Shown here in pieces: positions 8,620-16,656 of a DNA stretch of 64,000 bases; within the stretch, counting starts at the first letter, position 1; each line of letters begins with the position of its first letter. This DNA comes from an uncultured Campylobacter sp. GTDB taxonomy: Bacteria > Campylobacterota > Campylobacteria > Campylobacterales > Campylobacteraceae. The position numbers and the translations under genes are program-made. The stretch spans positions 7,777-71,776 of the forward strand of contig NZ_CALHVM010000006.1 of NCBI RefSeq assembly GCF_938039205.1, read 5' to 3'. Below the pieces are notes generated by a model. It did not search any database and was not told where the DNA came from. It saw only the letters and a program-made list of their open reading frames with translations.

Positions 8620-8892
8620 ATGGCTTTGGATTCGGCTAAAAAAGCAGAAATTGTTGCGAAATTCGCTAGAAAAGAAAAAGATACGGGTTCTCCGGAAGTT
8701 CAGATCGCGTTGCTAACAGCAAGAGTCGAGGAGCTAACCGAGCACCTAAAAATCTACAAAAAAGATCACTCGTCTCGCCTAGGACTACTTAAAATAGTCG
8801 GCCGCAGAAAACGCTTGATGAAATATCTAAAAGCTAAAGATTACGTAGCTTACACAAAAGTTATCACTGAGCTAAATCTCAGAGATAAATAA
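8620..8892 (+). CDS. rpsO: 30S ribosomal protein S15
   Basis: S15 binds the central domain of 16S rRNA early in small-subunit assembly. The 90-residue product has the family signature from DTGSPEVQIALLT through DHSSRLGLLKIVGRRKRLMKYL. I start at the ATG at 8620, six bases after an AGGAGG, rather than at a start further upstream that would add an unlikely hydrophobic leader. The gene is a single unit: it has its own promoter and is followed at once by a hairpin terminator. It is divergent from rrf2. Confidence 0.98.
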   Translation: MALDSAKKAEIVAKFARKEKDTGSPEVQIALLTARVEELTEHLKIYKKDHSSRLGLLKIVGRRKRLMKYLKAKDYVAYTKVITELNLRDK

Positions 8893-8896
8893 TCCC

Positions 8897-8918
8897 AAGC
8901 CCTAAATTTGGGGCTTTT
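8897..8918 (+). terminator. Rho-independent terminator after rpsO
   Basis: AAGCCC pairs with GGGCTT around an 8-base loop containing AAATTT, and the 3' arm runs into TTCTTT. It starts 4 bases after the rpsO stop. Confidence 0.8.
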
Positions 8919-9111
8919 CTTTCAAATTTTACTTCTTATTATTTTCAAAATTTAGATTCCTAAAATTTAGCAAAAAACCAAATTTACTATCCTATTACAT
9001 TAAATAGATTTAATTTTTCCCGCATACCGCTCATTTTACTCAAATTTTACCTTTCCAAAGTTGAGCTAACTACGCTAAAGTTATCTAAATAAATTTTTTA
9101 AACTCTAGCCC

Positions 9112-9141
9112 TTGACAATTATCCGCTCAATGTTGTATAAT
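9112..9141 (+). promoter_or_regulatory. Consensus sigma-70 promoter of hrcA-grpE-dnaK
   Basis: TTGACA (9112-9117) and TATAAT (9136-9141) are both perfect and 18 bases apart. A full -35 box is uncommon in Campylobacter and suggests a strong promoter that needs a repressor. Transcription would start near 9148, inside the CIRCE-like site. Confidence 0.85.
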
Positions 9142-9145
9142 GCGC

Positions 9146-9172
9146 CTAGCAATTTAAAGGAGAGAGTGCTAA
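9146..9172 (+). promoter_or_regulatory. CIRCE-like HrcA operator overlapping the hrcA ribosome binding site
   Basis: The right arm GAGTGCTAA (9164-9172) is a perfect CIRCE half. The spacer is exactly 9 bases (TAAAGGAGA). The left arm CTAGCAATT matches 6 of 9 bases of TTAGCACTC. The spacer contains the Shine-Dalgarno AAAGGAG, and the right arm ends one base before the ATG. HrcA bound here would block early transcription of its own operon. The weakened left arm suggests moderate affinity. Confidence 0.75.
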
Positions 9173-9173
9173 T

Positions 9174-9953
9174 ATGATAAAGGTGAGCAAGCGAGATCTG
9201 ATACTTGATTCTATCATTCAAGCTTATCTTAGCGACAACGCTCCAATCGGCTCTAGCGAGCTTGGTTCGCGCATGGCGATGTCGATCCCGGCCTCTACGA
9301 TCAGAGTTTATTTTAAAAAGCTCTCCGACGAGGGCGCGATCACGCAGTTTCACGTTAGCGGCGGCAGGATACCGACGGCAGCGACAATGAGGGATTATTG
9401 GCGAGCTAGATTAAATTTCGATGAGACGCTAAATATCGCAAATCCAAGCCTGCTAAAGTTGCTAAGCGATGAATTTGAAATTTACGCGATGGTTTTTGAA
9501 AACAAAACCCAAACGCTAAACGAGGTCTTAAATTTAAACAATAGATTTTTGATTTTGAGCTTTAGCGAGGACGAGATAGCGCTCAAATTTAACTCGAAGG
9601 TAGAGAAATTTTTGAGCAATCTCATCGGCATAGACCTCGATAGGCTCGAGCTTACCTGTATGCAGGTGGGCCTAAACGAGCTAAGAAATAAGATAGCTGA
9701 GCTAAAGCGCAACAAAATTCGCTTTTTAGAAAACGAAAAGGTAGCGCTTGAAATTTTCGGCAAGAGCTTTAAAAACGCGCTAAGCCCTAGTCTTGAGATG
9801 GTTTTTGACTCAAATTTAGTCTTTTTCGGCGAAAATTACCTAGGCATGAAGCTTGGCGTAAATTTTGACGGCAAAGAGGCTAAAATGCTTTGCGCGGGCA
9901 GCATTTATAATGATTATGAAAGATTTTTAAACAACCTAAAGGAGGCGGCATGA
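9174..9953 (+). CDS. hrcA: Heat-shock repressor HrcA
   Basis: HrcA represses chaperone genes by binding CIRCE, and in several bacteria its activity depends on GroEL. The N-terminal winged helix (residues 1-75) includes APIGSSELGSRMAMSIPASTIR, and HVSGGRIPT follows. At 259 residues it is shorter than the roughly 340 of Gram-positive HrcA, but this short form is normal in Campylobacter and Helicobacter. It is first in an operon with grpE and dnaK and overlaps grpE by 4 bases. The operator over its own start makes this an autoregulated loop. Confidence 0.95.
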   Translation: MIKVSKRDLILDSIIQAYLSDNAPIGSSELGSRMAMSIPASTIRVYFKKLSDEGAITQFHVSGGRIPTAATMRDYWRARLNFDETLNIANPSLLKLLSDEFEIYAMVFENKTQTLNEVLNLNNRFLILSFSEDEIALKFNSKVEKFLSNLIGIDLDRLELTCMQVGLNELRNKIAELKRNKIRFLENEKVALEIFGKSFKNALSPSLEMVFDSNLVFFGENYLGMKLGVNFDGKEAKMLCAGSIYNDYERFLNNLKEAA

Positions 9954-10477
9954 ACGAGAATGAAAACGTAGAACTTGAGCAGCAAATCCCGTCAAATTTT
10001 GACGAGAGTATCAGCTTTGAGGGCCTTGACGCAAAATACGTCGAGCTTCAAAAGCAGCTCGAGGAGCTAACGGATAAGTATTACAGAGCCAATGCGGACT
10101 TTGAAAACATCAAAAAGCGTTTTGAAAAGGAAAAAGCGGACATTGCGACATATGCAAACGAGAAATTTGCGCGGGATCTGCTTCCAGTGATAGACGCGCT
10201 TGAGATGGCTGTAAATTTTGAAACCGAAGGCGACGAATACGCGGCAAAAATCAAAGAGGGAATTTATATAACGATAGATCAGTTTAAAAAGTGTTTTGAA
10301 AAAAACGGTATCACCGCGATCGAAGCGAACGAGGACTTTGACCCGAATTTCCACAATGCAATGCTGCAAGTAGAAAGCGAAGACGTGGAAAAAGGCAAGA
10401 TCGTACAAGTGATACAAAAAGGTTACCTCATCAACGGCAGAGTTTTGCGCCCTGCGATGGTGTCGATAGCGAAGTAA
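9950..10477 (+). CDS. grpE: DnaK nucleotide exchange factor GrpE
   Basis: GrpE releases ADP from DnaK and helps sense heat. The 175-residue protein has an acidic N-terminus, a long coiled coil (about residues 25-85, YVELQKQLEELTDKYYRAN) and a C-terminal beta domain ending VIQKGYLINGRVLRPAMVSIAK, the most conserved part of the family. It overlaps hrcA (ATGA) and lies 35 bases before dnaK. Confidence 0.97.
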   Translation: MNENENVELEQQIPSNFDESISFEGLDAKYVELQKQLEELTDKYYRANADFENIKKRFEKEKADIATYANEKFARDLLPVIDALEMAVNFETEGDEYAAKIKEGIYITIDQFKKCFEKNGITAIEANEDFDPNFHNAMLQVESEDVEKGKIVQVIQKGYLINGRVLRPAMVSIAK

Positions 10478-10512
10478 AATTTGAAAGAAAAATTTAATAA
10501 AAAGGATAAACA

Positions 10513-12390
10513 ATGGCAAAAGTAATAGGCATAGACCTAGGAACGACGAATTCATGCGTGAGCGTGTATGAGCGCGGCGAGAGCAAAGTAATCCCGAACA
10601 AAGAGGGTAAAAACACGACCCCTTCGGTCGTAGCGTTTACAGATAAGGGCGAAATTTTAGTAGGCGACAGCGCAAAACGCCAAGCCGTAACCAATCCTGA
10701 AAAAACCATATACTCTATCAAAAGAATAATGGGCCTAATGAGCAACGAGAAAAACGCGCAGGAAGCTAAAGCTAGGTTGCCGTACCACGTCGTAGATAGA
10801 AACGGTGCGTGCGCTATAGAGATCGCGGGCAAAGTCTACACTCCGCAAGAAATCTCGGCCAAAGTGCTAATGAAGCTAAAAGAGGATGCGGAAAGCTATC
10901 TGGGCGAAACGGTCGTAGACGCCGTCATCACGGTGCCTGCTTACTTTAACGACAGCCAAAGAAAAGCAACTAAAGAGGCCGGCACGATCGCTGGACTAAA
11001 CGTGCTTCGTATCATAAACGAACCTACCGCGGCAGCTCTTGCTTACGGTCTAGATAAAAAAGAGTCCGAAAAGATCATGGTTTACGATCTAGGCGGCGGT
11101 ACGTTTGACGTTACCGTACTAGAAACCGGCGATAACGTGGTCGAGGTTTTAGCTACCGGCGGTAACGCGTTTCTAGGCGGCGATGATTTCGATAACCGCC
11201 TAATTGACTGGCTAACGAGCGAATTTAAAAGCGACTCGGGTATCGATCTAAAAACCGACGTGATGGCTATGCAGCGCCTAAAAGAGGCTGCCGAAACAGC
11301 TAAAAAAGAGCTAAGCTCGGCTCAAGAAACGACGATAAATTTACCGTTCATCACAGCCGACGCTACGGGTCCAAAACACCTCACAAAAACGCTAACCAGA
11401 GCGAAATTTGAAGGTATGATCGAGGACCTAGTCGCTCAAACGATCACCAAGATAAACGAGGTCGTAAAAGACGCCGGCCTAAGCAAATCAGAAGTCAAAG
11501 AAATCGTCATGGTGGGCGGTTCGACGCGCGTGCCTTTAGTTCAAGAAGAGGTCAAAAAGGCGTTTGGCAAAGAGCTAAATAAAAGCGTAAATCCGGACGA
11601 AGTCGTAGCTATCGGCGCGGCGATCCAAGGCGCGGTTATCAAAGGCGACGTGAAGGACGTGTTACTCCTAGACGTCACTCCGCTAAGCCTAGGCATCGAG
11701 ACTCTAGGCGGTGTGATGACAAAAATCATCGAAAAGGGCACGACTATCCCGGTCAAGAAAAATCAGGTATTTTCAACTGCCGAGGATAACCAAAGCGCCG
11801 TCACGATCCACGTACTCCAAGGCGAGCGCGAATTTGCCCGCGACAACAAGTCTTTAGGTCAGTTTAACCTAGAGGGTATCCCTGCTGCTCCTCGTGGCGT
11901 GCCTCAGATCGAGGTCGAGTTTGATATCGACGCCAACGGCATCCTAACGGTCTCCGCTAAAGACAAGGCTACCGGCAAAGCCCAAAATATCACGATCTCA
12001 GGCTCAAGCGGTCTAAGCGAAGACGAGATCAACAACATGGTAAAAGACGCCGAGCTACACAAAGAGGACGACAAAAAGCGCAAAGACGCAGTCGAAGCGC
12101 GCAACCAAGCCGACGCACTCGCGCACCAGACGCAAAAGAGCCTTGATGAGCTAGGCGAGAAAATCCCGGCCGAGGACAAAGAGCGCATCCAAAAGGCGCT
12201 GGACGAGCTAAAAGAGACGCTAAAAGACGAAAACGCTAGCAAAGAGCAGATCGACGCGAAGGTCAAAACTCTAAGCGAAGCCAGCCATAAGCTAGCCGAA
12301 GCGATGTATAAAAAAGACGGCGCCGCGGGCGAGCAAGCAAACGGCGGCAAGAAAAAAGACGACGACGTCATCGACGCCGAAGTCGAGTAA
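10513..12390 (+). CDS. dnaK: Hsp70 chaperone DnaK
   Basis: The main cytosolic Hsp70 uses ATP cycles to hold unfolded polypeptides. The ATPase domain (about 1-380) begins IGIDLGTTNSCVSVYE and contains YDLGGGTFDVTVLE and the hydrophobic linker DVLLLDVTPLSLGIE. The substrate domain and helical lid follow, ending in a Gly/Lys-rich tail and DDVIDAEVE. The length of 625 residues is normal. It is the last gene of the hrcA operon and is followed by a terminator. Confidence 0.98.
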   Translation: MAKVIGIDLGTTNSCVSVYERGESKVIPNKEGKNTTPSVVAFTDKGEILVGDSAKRQAVTNPEKTIYSIKRIMGLMSNEKNAQEAKARLPYHVVDRNGACAIEIAGKVYTPQEISAKVLMKLKEDAESYLGETVVDAVITVPAYFNDSQRKATKEAGTIAGLNVLRIINEPTAAALAYGLDKKESEKIMVYDLGGGTFDVTVLETGDNVVEVLATGGNAFLGGDDFDNRLIDWLTSEFKSDSGIDLKTDVMAMQRLKEAAETAKKELSSAQETTINLPFITADATGPKHLTKTLTRAKFEGMIEDLVAQTITKINEVVKDAGLSKSEVKEIVMVGGSTRVPLVQEEVKKAFGKELNKSVNPDEVVAIGAAIQGAVIKGDVKDVLLLDVTPLSLGIETLGGVMTKIIEKGTTIPVKKNQVFSTAEDNQSAVTIHVLQGEREFARDNKSLGQFNLEGIPAAPRGVPQIEVEFDIDANGILTVSAKDKATGKAQNITISGSSGLSEDEINNMVKDAELHKEDDKKRKDAVEARNQADALAHQTQKSLDELGEKIPAEDKERIQKALDELKETLKDENASKEQIDAKVKTLSEASHKLAEAMYKKDGAAGEQANGGKKKDDDVIDAEVE

Positions 12391-12395
12391 AATTT

Positions 12396-12419
12396 AACCC
12401 TTGTTTAGGCAAGGGTTTT
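12396..12419 (+). terminator. Terminator after dnaK
   Basis: AACCCTTG (12396-12403) pairs perfectly with CAAGGGTT (12410-12417) around a 6-base loop, then TTAAA. It begins 5 bases after the dnaK stop. Confidence 0.8.
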
Positions 12420-12663
12420 AAACCCAAATTTAAGATTTTGGCGTTTTTGCGCGCCCTTAAATTTACTCCGCCCGTTAAATTTGACGGGCGGATTTTCATA
12501 AATCTCTAAATTCGTTATCTCAAATTTACCCAATCCAAATTTGACTTCAAGTAGTTTTTGACCCGCTTGTTTTTGCAAATTTGCCGCTCTGCCAGTAGAT
12601 TAAATTTGACCATTTTCAGCACAATCCTTAACCAAAATCATCAGTTTGGACTACCGATTTAAA

Positions 12664-12669
12664 TATAAT
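12664..12669 (+). promoter_or_regulatory. -10 element for the CopD-like gene
   Basis: TATAAT lies 19 bases upstream of the ATG at 12689. The short distance implies a leader of only about a dozen bases. Confidence 0.5.
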
Positions 12670-12688
12670 CAAACAAAAAAGGTCCTAA

Positions 12689-13120
12689 ATGTATCTATTT
12701 TTCCTGATCGTTCATATTTTGAGTGCCGTCGCCTTCGTCGGTTACGTATTTTTCGATGTTTGTATATTTCCGTTTGCAAAAAAGCACGTAGACGAGGATA
12801 CGCTCGCTCGCGTCAAAAAGGCCTACACCAAAGGCAGCGCAAAGGTTTTTGGCACTGCGTTTTTACTGCTGATCATCAGCGGCGTTTATATGGCAAAGGA
12901 TTATTTTGGCGGCGAGAACGGATGGCTCGGTAGCTCATTTCAAATTTTACTCGCGACCAAGATCGGCGTGCTGGGGTTAATGTGCCTAATCACGGCGATA
13001 TCGCTCTTTTATGTCTATAAGCTTAAAAAACCCGATCCCTTCGGCAAATACTCGCACATCATCGCCCTTGTTTTGTGCGTCATAATGATAATCCTAGCAA
13101 AGCTAATGTGGAGGGTTTAG
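12689..13120 (+). CDS. CopD-like integral membrane protein (143 aa)
   Basis: A 143-residue inner-membrane protein with four likely membrane segments (about 1-22, 50-70, 85-108, 120-140). The first segment, MYLFFLIVHILSAVAFVGYVFFD, carries the His-containing pattern of the CopD/YkvI-like family. The middle has GTAFLLLIISGVYMAKDY. Members are annotated as putative copper transport proteins, but there is no copper gene nearby, so the role stays open. It is a single-gene unit with its own -10 box and a weak ribosome site (AAAAGGTCC). Confidence 0.65.
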   Translation: MYLFFLIVHILSAVAFVGYVFFDVCIFPFAKKHVDEDTLARVKKAYTKGSAKVFGTAFLLLIISGVYMAKDYFGGENGWLGSSFQILLATKIGVLGLMCLITAISLFYVYKLKKPDPFGKYSHIIALVLCVIMIILAKLMWRV

Positions 13121-13180
13121 GTAAAATTCAGAAAGACTAACGCTCTAAATTTTACCTTTTTATTGAATTTAGTTTAAATT

Positions 13181-13585
13181 CTACTTCTCGCCGCAGTCAA
13201 ATATCTGTGCACGCACGCGGTAGCTATTTACGTAAACAGCGTTTTGCGGACACCCAACTAGTCTACCTAGCTCGCCGTAGCAAAGCGCCTGCTCACTCAA
13301 AACGTAAAGAGTTATGCGTTTACCGGTACCCACGACGGCGACGGCTTCGTTTCTTAGGTCATTGAGTGCACCTTTTCTTACCTGCTCCAAAGTCGCTGCG
13401 GCGTATCCAGTCGCGTCGTCGCTACCTTCAGCCTCGCCCAAAACCCTACAGTTATACGGCGTATCGCGAACCTCGGTTATTCCGCGAGCGCTTGCATCAA
13501 GTGGCTTTGGCGAAAACATAGGCACGCCGCAACCGCCAAGCATTAATACGGACATACAAACCAACATTAAATTTGAGATTTTCAT
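13181..13585 (-). CDS. DUF4156 family lipoprotein
   Basis: The 134-residue precursor has a signal peptide ending in the lipobox LGGC (Cys19). The mature part shows the DUF4156 pattern: a CRVLGEAEG strand, then VRKGALNDLRNEAVAVVG, and paired cysteines near CYGELGRLVGC. Members such as E. coli YjeI are outer-membrane lipoproteins of unknown function. The gene stands alone, convergent with the CopD-like gene. Confidence 0.75.
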   Translation of the reverse strand: MKISNLMLVCMSVLMLGGCGVPMFSPKPLDASARGITEVRDTPYNCRVLGEAEGSDDATGYAAATLEQVRKGALNDLRNEAVAVVGTGKRITLYVLSEQALCYGELGRLVGCPQNAVYVNSYRVRAQIFDCGEK

Positions 13586-13771
13586 CCCCTATCCTTTAAA
13601 ATAAATTTTATAAGTATTATATTTCAAAAAGAAGAAAAATACAAGATAAATTTGGCGTAAATTTTAGAATTGTAATAACTCTTTCCAAATGCCTTTTATG
13701 GGTTTTAAGGGTTTTAAGAGGATAAATTTTACGGCAACTTTGTTGTTAAAATCGGAGTAAAAACAAAAGCA

Positions 13772-13802
13772 TTTTAGCCGCCAAGGAGCATAGCGGCTAA
13801 AA
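13772..13802 (-). terminator. Terminator after flaC
   Basis: TTTTAGCCGC and GCGGCTAAAA form a perfect 10-bp stem with an 11-base loop, 18 bases beyond the flaC stop. On the minus strand the 3' arm continues into TGCTTTTGTTTTT. The stem is symmetrical, so it could act in both directions. Confidence 0.8.
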
Positions 13803-13819
13803 GATAAAAGCAGTTAAAT

Positions 13820-14578
13820 TTAACCCAAAAGCCTGTTAAACTGGCTTTGCAAACTTGCGGTATTGTGCGCTTGAGCGAGGATCGCGGCGTTTGCTTGCAG
13901 GACGTTTTGCTTAAATGCGCTTATATTTTTAGCGATGTCGTTATTTTGCAGCTGCGACTCGCTTTGTCTTAGTGCGACGTTTTTGGTTAGACTCGCGTTG
14001 ATGCCCGAGATAATGCCGTTTTGCGCCGCGCCGATCTCACCTCGCAGAGCGTTTACGCTACCGATAAATTTACTCACGCTATCGCCGCTACTCACGTCAA
14101 TACCGCTAAAATCAGGCGCGTTTAAATTTACGCTCGCCGAGCCGTTACCGGTTAGGAAGCTCATCTGCCCGCCAAATACGTTTTTACCGTTAAAACTCGC
14201 CTGCTGCGTGCTCTCTCTCATAGCGCCCACGAGTGCATCCGCTTCGCTTTTTATCATCTTTTGCTGGTCGGAGTTTAGGATGCCGCCGTTATATCTCACT
14301 GAGAGCTCGCCGATACGGTCGGCGCTTTGCGTGATATTTGCTAGCGTGGAGTCTGCGATCTGCAGGATACCGATGGCATCGTTTGCATTTGCGACGCCCT
14401 GCTCTAGCGTGGAGCTTTGGGAGCGAAGCGAGTCTGCGATAGCAAGATTTGCGCTGTCGATACCGCTTAGAGCACGCTGTGCGGAGATGTTATTTAGGGC
14501 TTTTGCGCTGTTATTTTGAGCTTGTTCTAGGTATTGATTGCTTAGGCTTGAGTTTGCGGAAAAATTTCCCAGTTTCAT
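13820..14578 (-). CDS. flaC: Flagellin-like secreted protein FlaC
   Basis: FlaC is exported through the flagellar apparatus into the medium and is not needed for the filament; in C. jejuni it binds host cells and modulates innate signalling. The 252-residue product matches FlaC closely in the first half: GIDSANLAIADSLRSQSSTL and DAIGILQIADSTLANITQSA. The C-terminal D0 helix is also present. The central variable domain of true flagellins is absent. I start at the ATG at 14578, behind AAAAGGAGT. A longer in-frame start at 14653 lacks a ribosome site and would add residues unlike any flagellin. I could not find a clear sigma-28 promoter. Confidence 0.92.
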   Translation of the reverse strand: MKLGNFSANSSLSNQYLEQAQNNSAKALNNISAQRALSGIDSANLAIADSLRSQSSTLEQGVANANDAIGILQIADSTLANITQSADRIGELSVRYNGGILNSDQQKMIKSEADALVGAMRESTQQASFNGKNVFGGQMSFLTGNGSASVNLNAPDFSGIDVSSGDSVSKFIGSVNALRGEIGAAQNGIISGINASLTKNVALRQSESQLQNNDIAKNISAFKQNVLQANAAILAQAHNTASLQSQFNRLLG

Positions 14579-14674
14579 TTGCACTCCTTTTAAATTTGAC
14601 CCGATTTTAGCGAAAATTTGATTAAAATTTGCTAGCGGCGAGCACAGCGTCAAATTTGAGCGTTTTAAGCAAAT

Positions 14675-16193
14675 TTAACGTCTAAATTTTACTTTGCCTC
14701 GAGGTTTTGTCGCGACTTCGTTTTCTACCGCTTTTGCGCGGCTTTTATACTCATAGGCTTTGCCCGCGATCGCCGCCAAAATCGCAACACCTAAAAATAT
14801 CCAAAGATAATACCTCTCCTCGCCGTCATAACTAGTAACCGCCTCAAAAACCAGCTCGCCTTGCGCCGGTACGAGCCGCCCATCTTTTATCATCTTGTGG
14901 ATATCCTCGCTGCTCGGATTTTTGCCGCGCGGATCATACGGCCGCGTCAGGATCTCTATGACGGCAGTATCTGCGATCTCGTAGACGCTAGAGTCTATGA
15001 GCTGCCTCGTCCCAAGCGCGTCAAAATAGTAAATTTTATCGCCGTTTGCGTAAACCGCGCCGTATACGCCGTTACGCACGAGCCCTATTTTGCGCCATTG
15101 CTCGCTCGTTTTAAGCCTAAAAAGCTCCGTGTGGCGCGAGCCCAAATGCCTGCCGCTCTTATTTCTGTGCCATATTTCGCGGCTTTGCACAAAATAAGTG
15201 TGAGCGCCGCTAATAAAAACGCTACCCGCAAGTGGCGAAATTTCACCCGCAAAAGGATCGTCTCCCGCGCGTTTTAGCTCGCCGCTTTCGCCGCCGCTAT
15301 GACGCTGCCAAAAGTAAATCCCGCCCTTGCCGCGAAAAAGTAGATGATAGGCGTGCGCGCCGGAGACGCCAAAGGGTAGCGAATAAGGCGCAAATTTGGG
15401 TGCAAACTCGTGCTCGTCCGCATAAACCGCGCCACTAGCGGGCTCTAAAAGATAGTGCACGCCACCAAAATACGCCGCCTCGTGCAGCTCTGCCGTAAAT
15501 TTTACCGCAAGACGCGAGCTTTTAAAATAGACATTTCGCCCGTCCGTAACGTAAAAATCGCTAGTTCGTCCACGCGCGTCTAGCACGTATCTTAGCGCCA
15601 TAGCATCTGCGCTCTCTAGCTGCTTACCCTCAAAATACACCCTGCCGCCTTCGCCGCCCAAAGCCGCTTTTTCCGCCACAAATCCAAAATCTAAAATAGG
15701 GGCTAAATTTGCGCTTGAAACGCGCTCGGTTTTATAAATATAGCTTTGCGGTTTATCAGCACCAAATATCGCGTACGCCATAGTTTGAACCATCTCGGTA
15801 AAGCCGCCTAGCTCGTAGTTCCTCTCGCCTACGTCGCTACAAAAATAACTAATCTCGCCGTCCGTGAAATATCCGTTGCCAATCGCCCTAGCACGAGATG
15901 GCTCTAGCCTGGTCATAGCGAGATTGCCGCAGTAGACGGCGTTTTCGCCCATGCCGACGTTTCGGCCGCGGTAACCCTCAGACGCGAAAACCCTAAATTT
16001 ATCCGCCCGCACGCCCTTTAGCTCAAATTTGCCTCCGCTTGGGATGAGCGCGTAAATTTTACCCTGCGGCGTAACGTAAAATTCGCTGTTACCTATCTGG
16101 GTAAAATCATTCTCCTCCTCGTAGCTAGCGACATAAACGTAGTATAAATTTTTTATCTTTCAAAGTGCCGCCTATTTTTAGAAGCTCTGATGT
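14675..16193 (-). pseudogene. DKNYY-family protein gene, frameshifted and without a start codon
   Basis: The open frame from 16012 (GTG) gives 445 residues with repeated motifs of the DKNYY kind (DGRNVYFKSS, NGDKIYYFDA) and one C-terminal membrane segment (YYLWIFLGVAILAAIAGKAY). The frame is in fact open back to a TGA at 16160-16162, yet those 49 codons contain no ATG, GTG or TTG. They encode clear family sequence. One base shift at the T6 run (16149-16154) joins GGTLKDK in the next frame to NLYYVYVASYEEEN, restoring the motif KDKNLYY. Upstream of that there is still no ATG before a stop at 16194-16196. It has therefore probably lost both its start region and one frame. An assembly error at the homopolymer would explain the shift but not the missing start. 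Confidence 0.7.
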
Positions 16194-16209
16194 TTATCGA
16201 ACTCAAATT

Positions 16210-16656
16210 TTACGCAAAATGCCTCAAAATTTTAAATTTTCCTATCGCATGGTAAGCTAGCGACCAAACAAGGAAGCAAATACAAATAAGCCGAATAATA
16301 TCGGTAAAATCGCGAATCTCAAATCTGCCCGTAATCAAAGAAAAAATCACTCCGCCCGCGATACAAAGGGCAAGAAGCGTCAGCGAGATAAAAACCGCAA
16401 TGTTTATAATTTTTGCCGTCTTGCTCCTGTTTTCGCTATTTTTAGCTAGGGTTTCAAGCAGGGTTATTCTATTTATAAAGCCGTCTCTTTCGTACTCTAC
16501 GCGCACGAGATCGCCCTGTTCCAGACTAAAATCCGCCGAAAAAACGCCGCTAAATTTAATCCCGTCCAGCTCAAAACTAGCGCCGATGAACTCGTCTCGC
16601 TTAATCGTACGTAAATTTAGAGCGCTAACTCTGCCCGTTTTAGTTAATTTTTTCAA
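16210..16656 (-). CDS. Unknown membrane protein, two C-terminal membrane segments (148 aa)
   Basis: Residues 1-75 look like a small beta-rich cytosolic domain (GASFELDGIKFSGVFSADFS, then DLVRVEYERDGFINRITLLE), similar in feel to OB- or SH3-like folds. Two membrane segments follow (about 84-108 and 118-136), with a short basic tail. The start ATG overlaps the ABC-F stop (ATGA), so it is likely made from the same message. It directly precedes the broken DKNYY-type gene. I do not recognise the family. Confidence 0.65.
   Translation of the reverse strand: MKKLTKTGRVSALNLRTIKRDEFIGASFELDGIKFSGVFSADFSLEQGDLVRVEYERDGFINRITLLETLAKNSENRSKTAKIINIAVFISLTLLALCIAGGVIFSLITGRFEIRDFTDIIRLICICFLVWSLAYHAIGKFKILRHFA

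Noticed and set aside
9038..9065. ACTCAA ... TTGAG inverted repeat upstream of hrcA, considered as an HspR (HAIR) site
   Set aside because: The arms are in the opposite order from HAIR (CTTGAGT-N7-ACTCAAG) and the spacing is 17 bases, so it does not match.
13820..14653. Longer flaC start giving 277 residues and possible identity as a filament flagellin
   Set aside because: The added residues have no flagellin character and no ribosome site; the variable central domain of filament flagellins is absent.
14579..14680. Search for a sigma-28 promoter upstream of flaC
   Set aside because: No TAAAGTTT/CGATWT-like pair at proper spacing was found; only a weak TAAAAT box.
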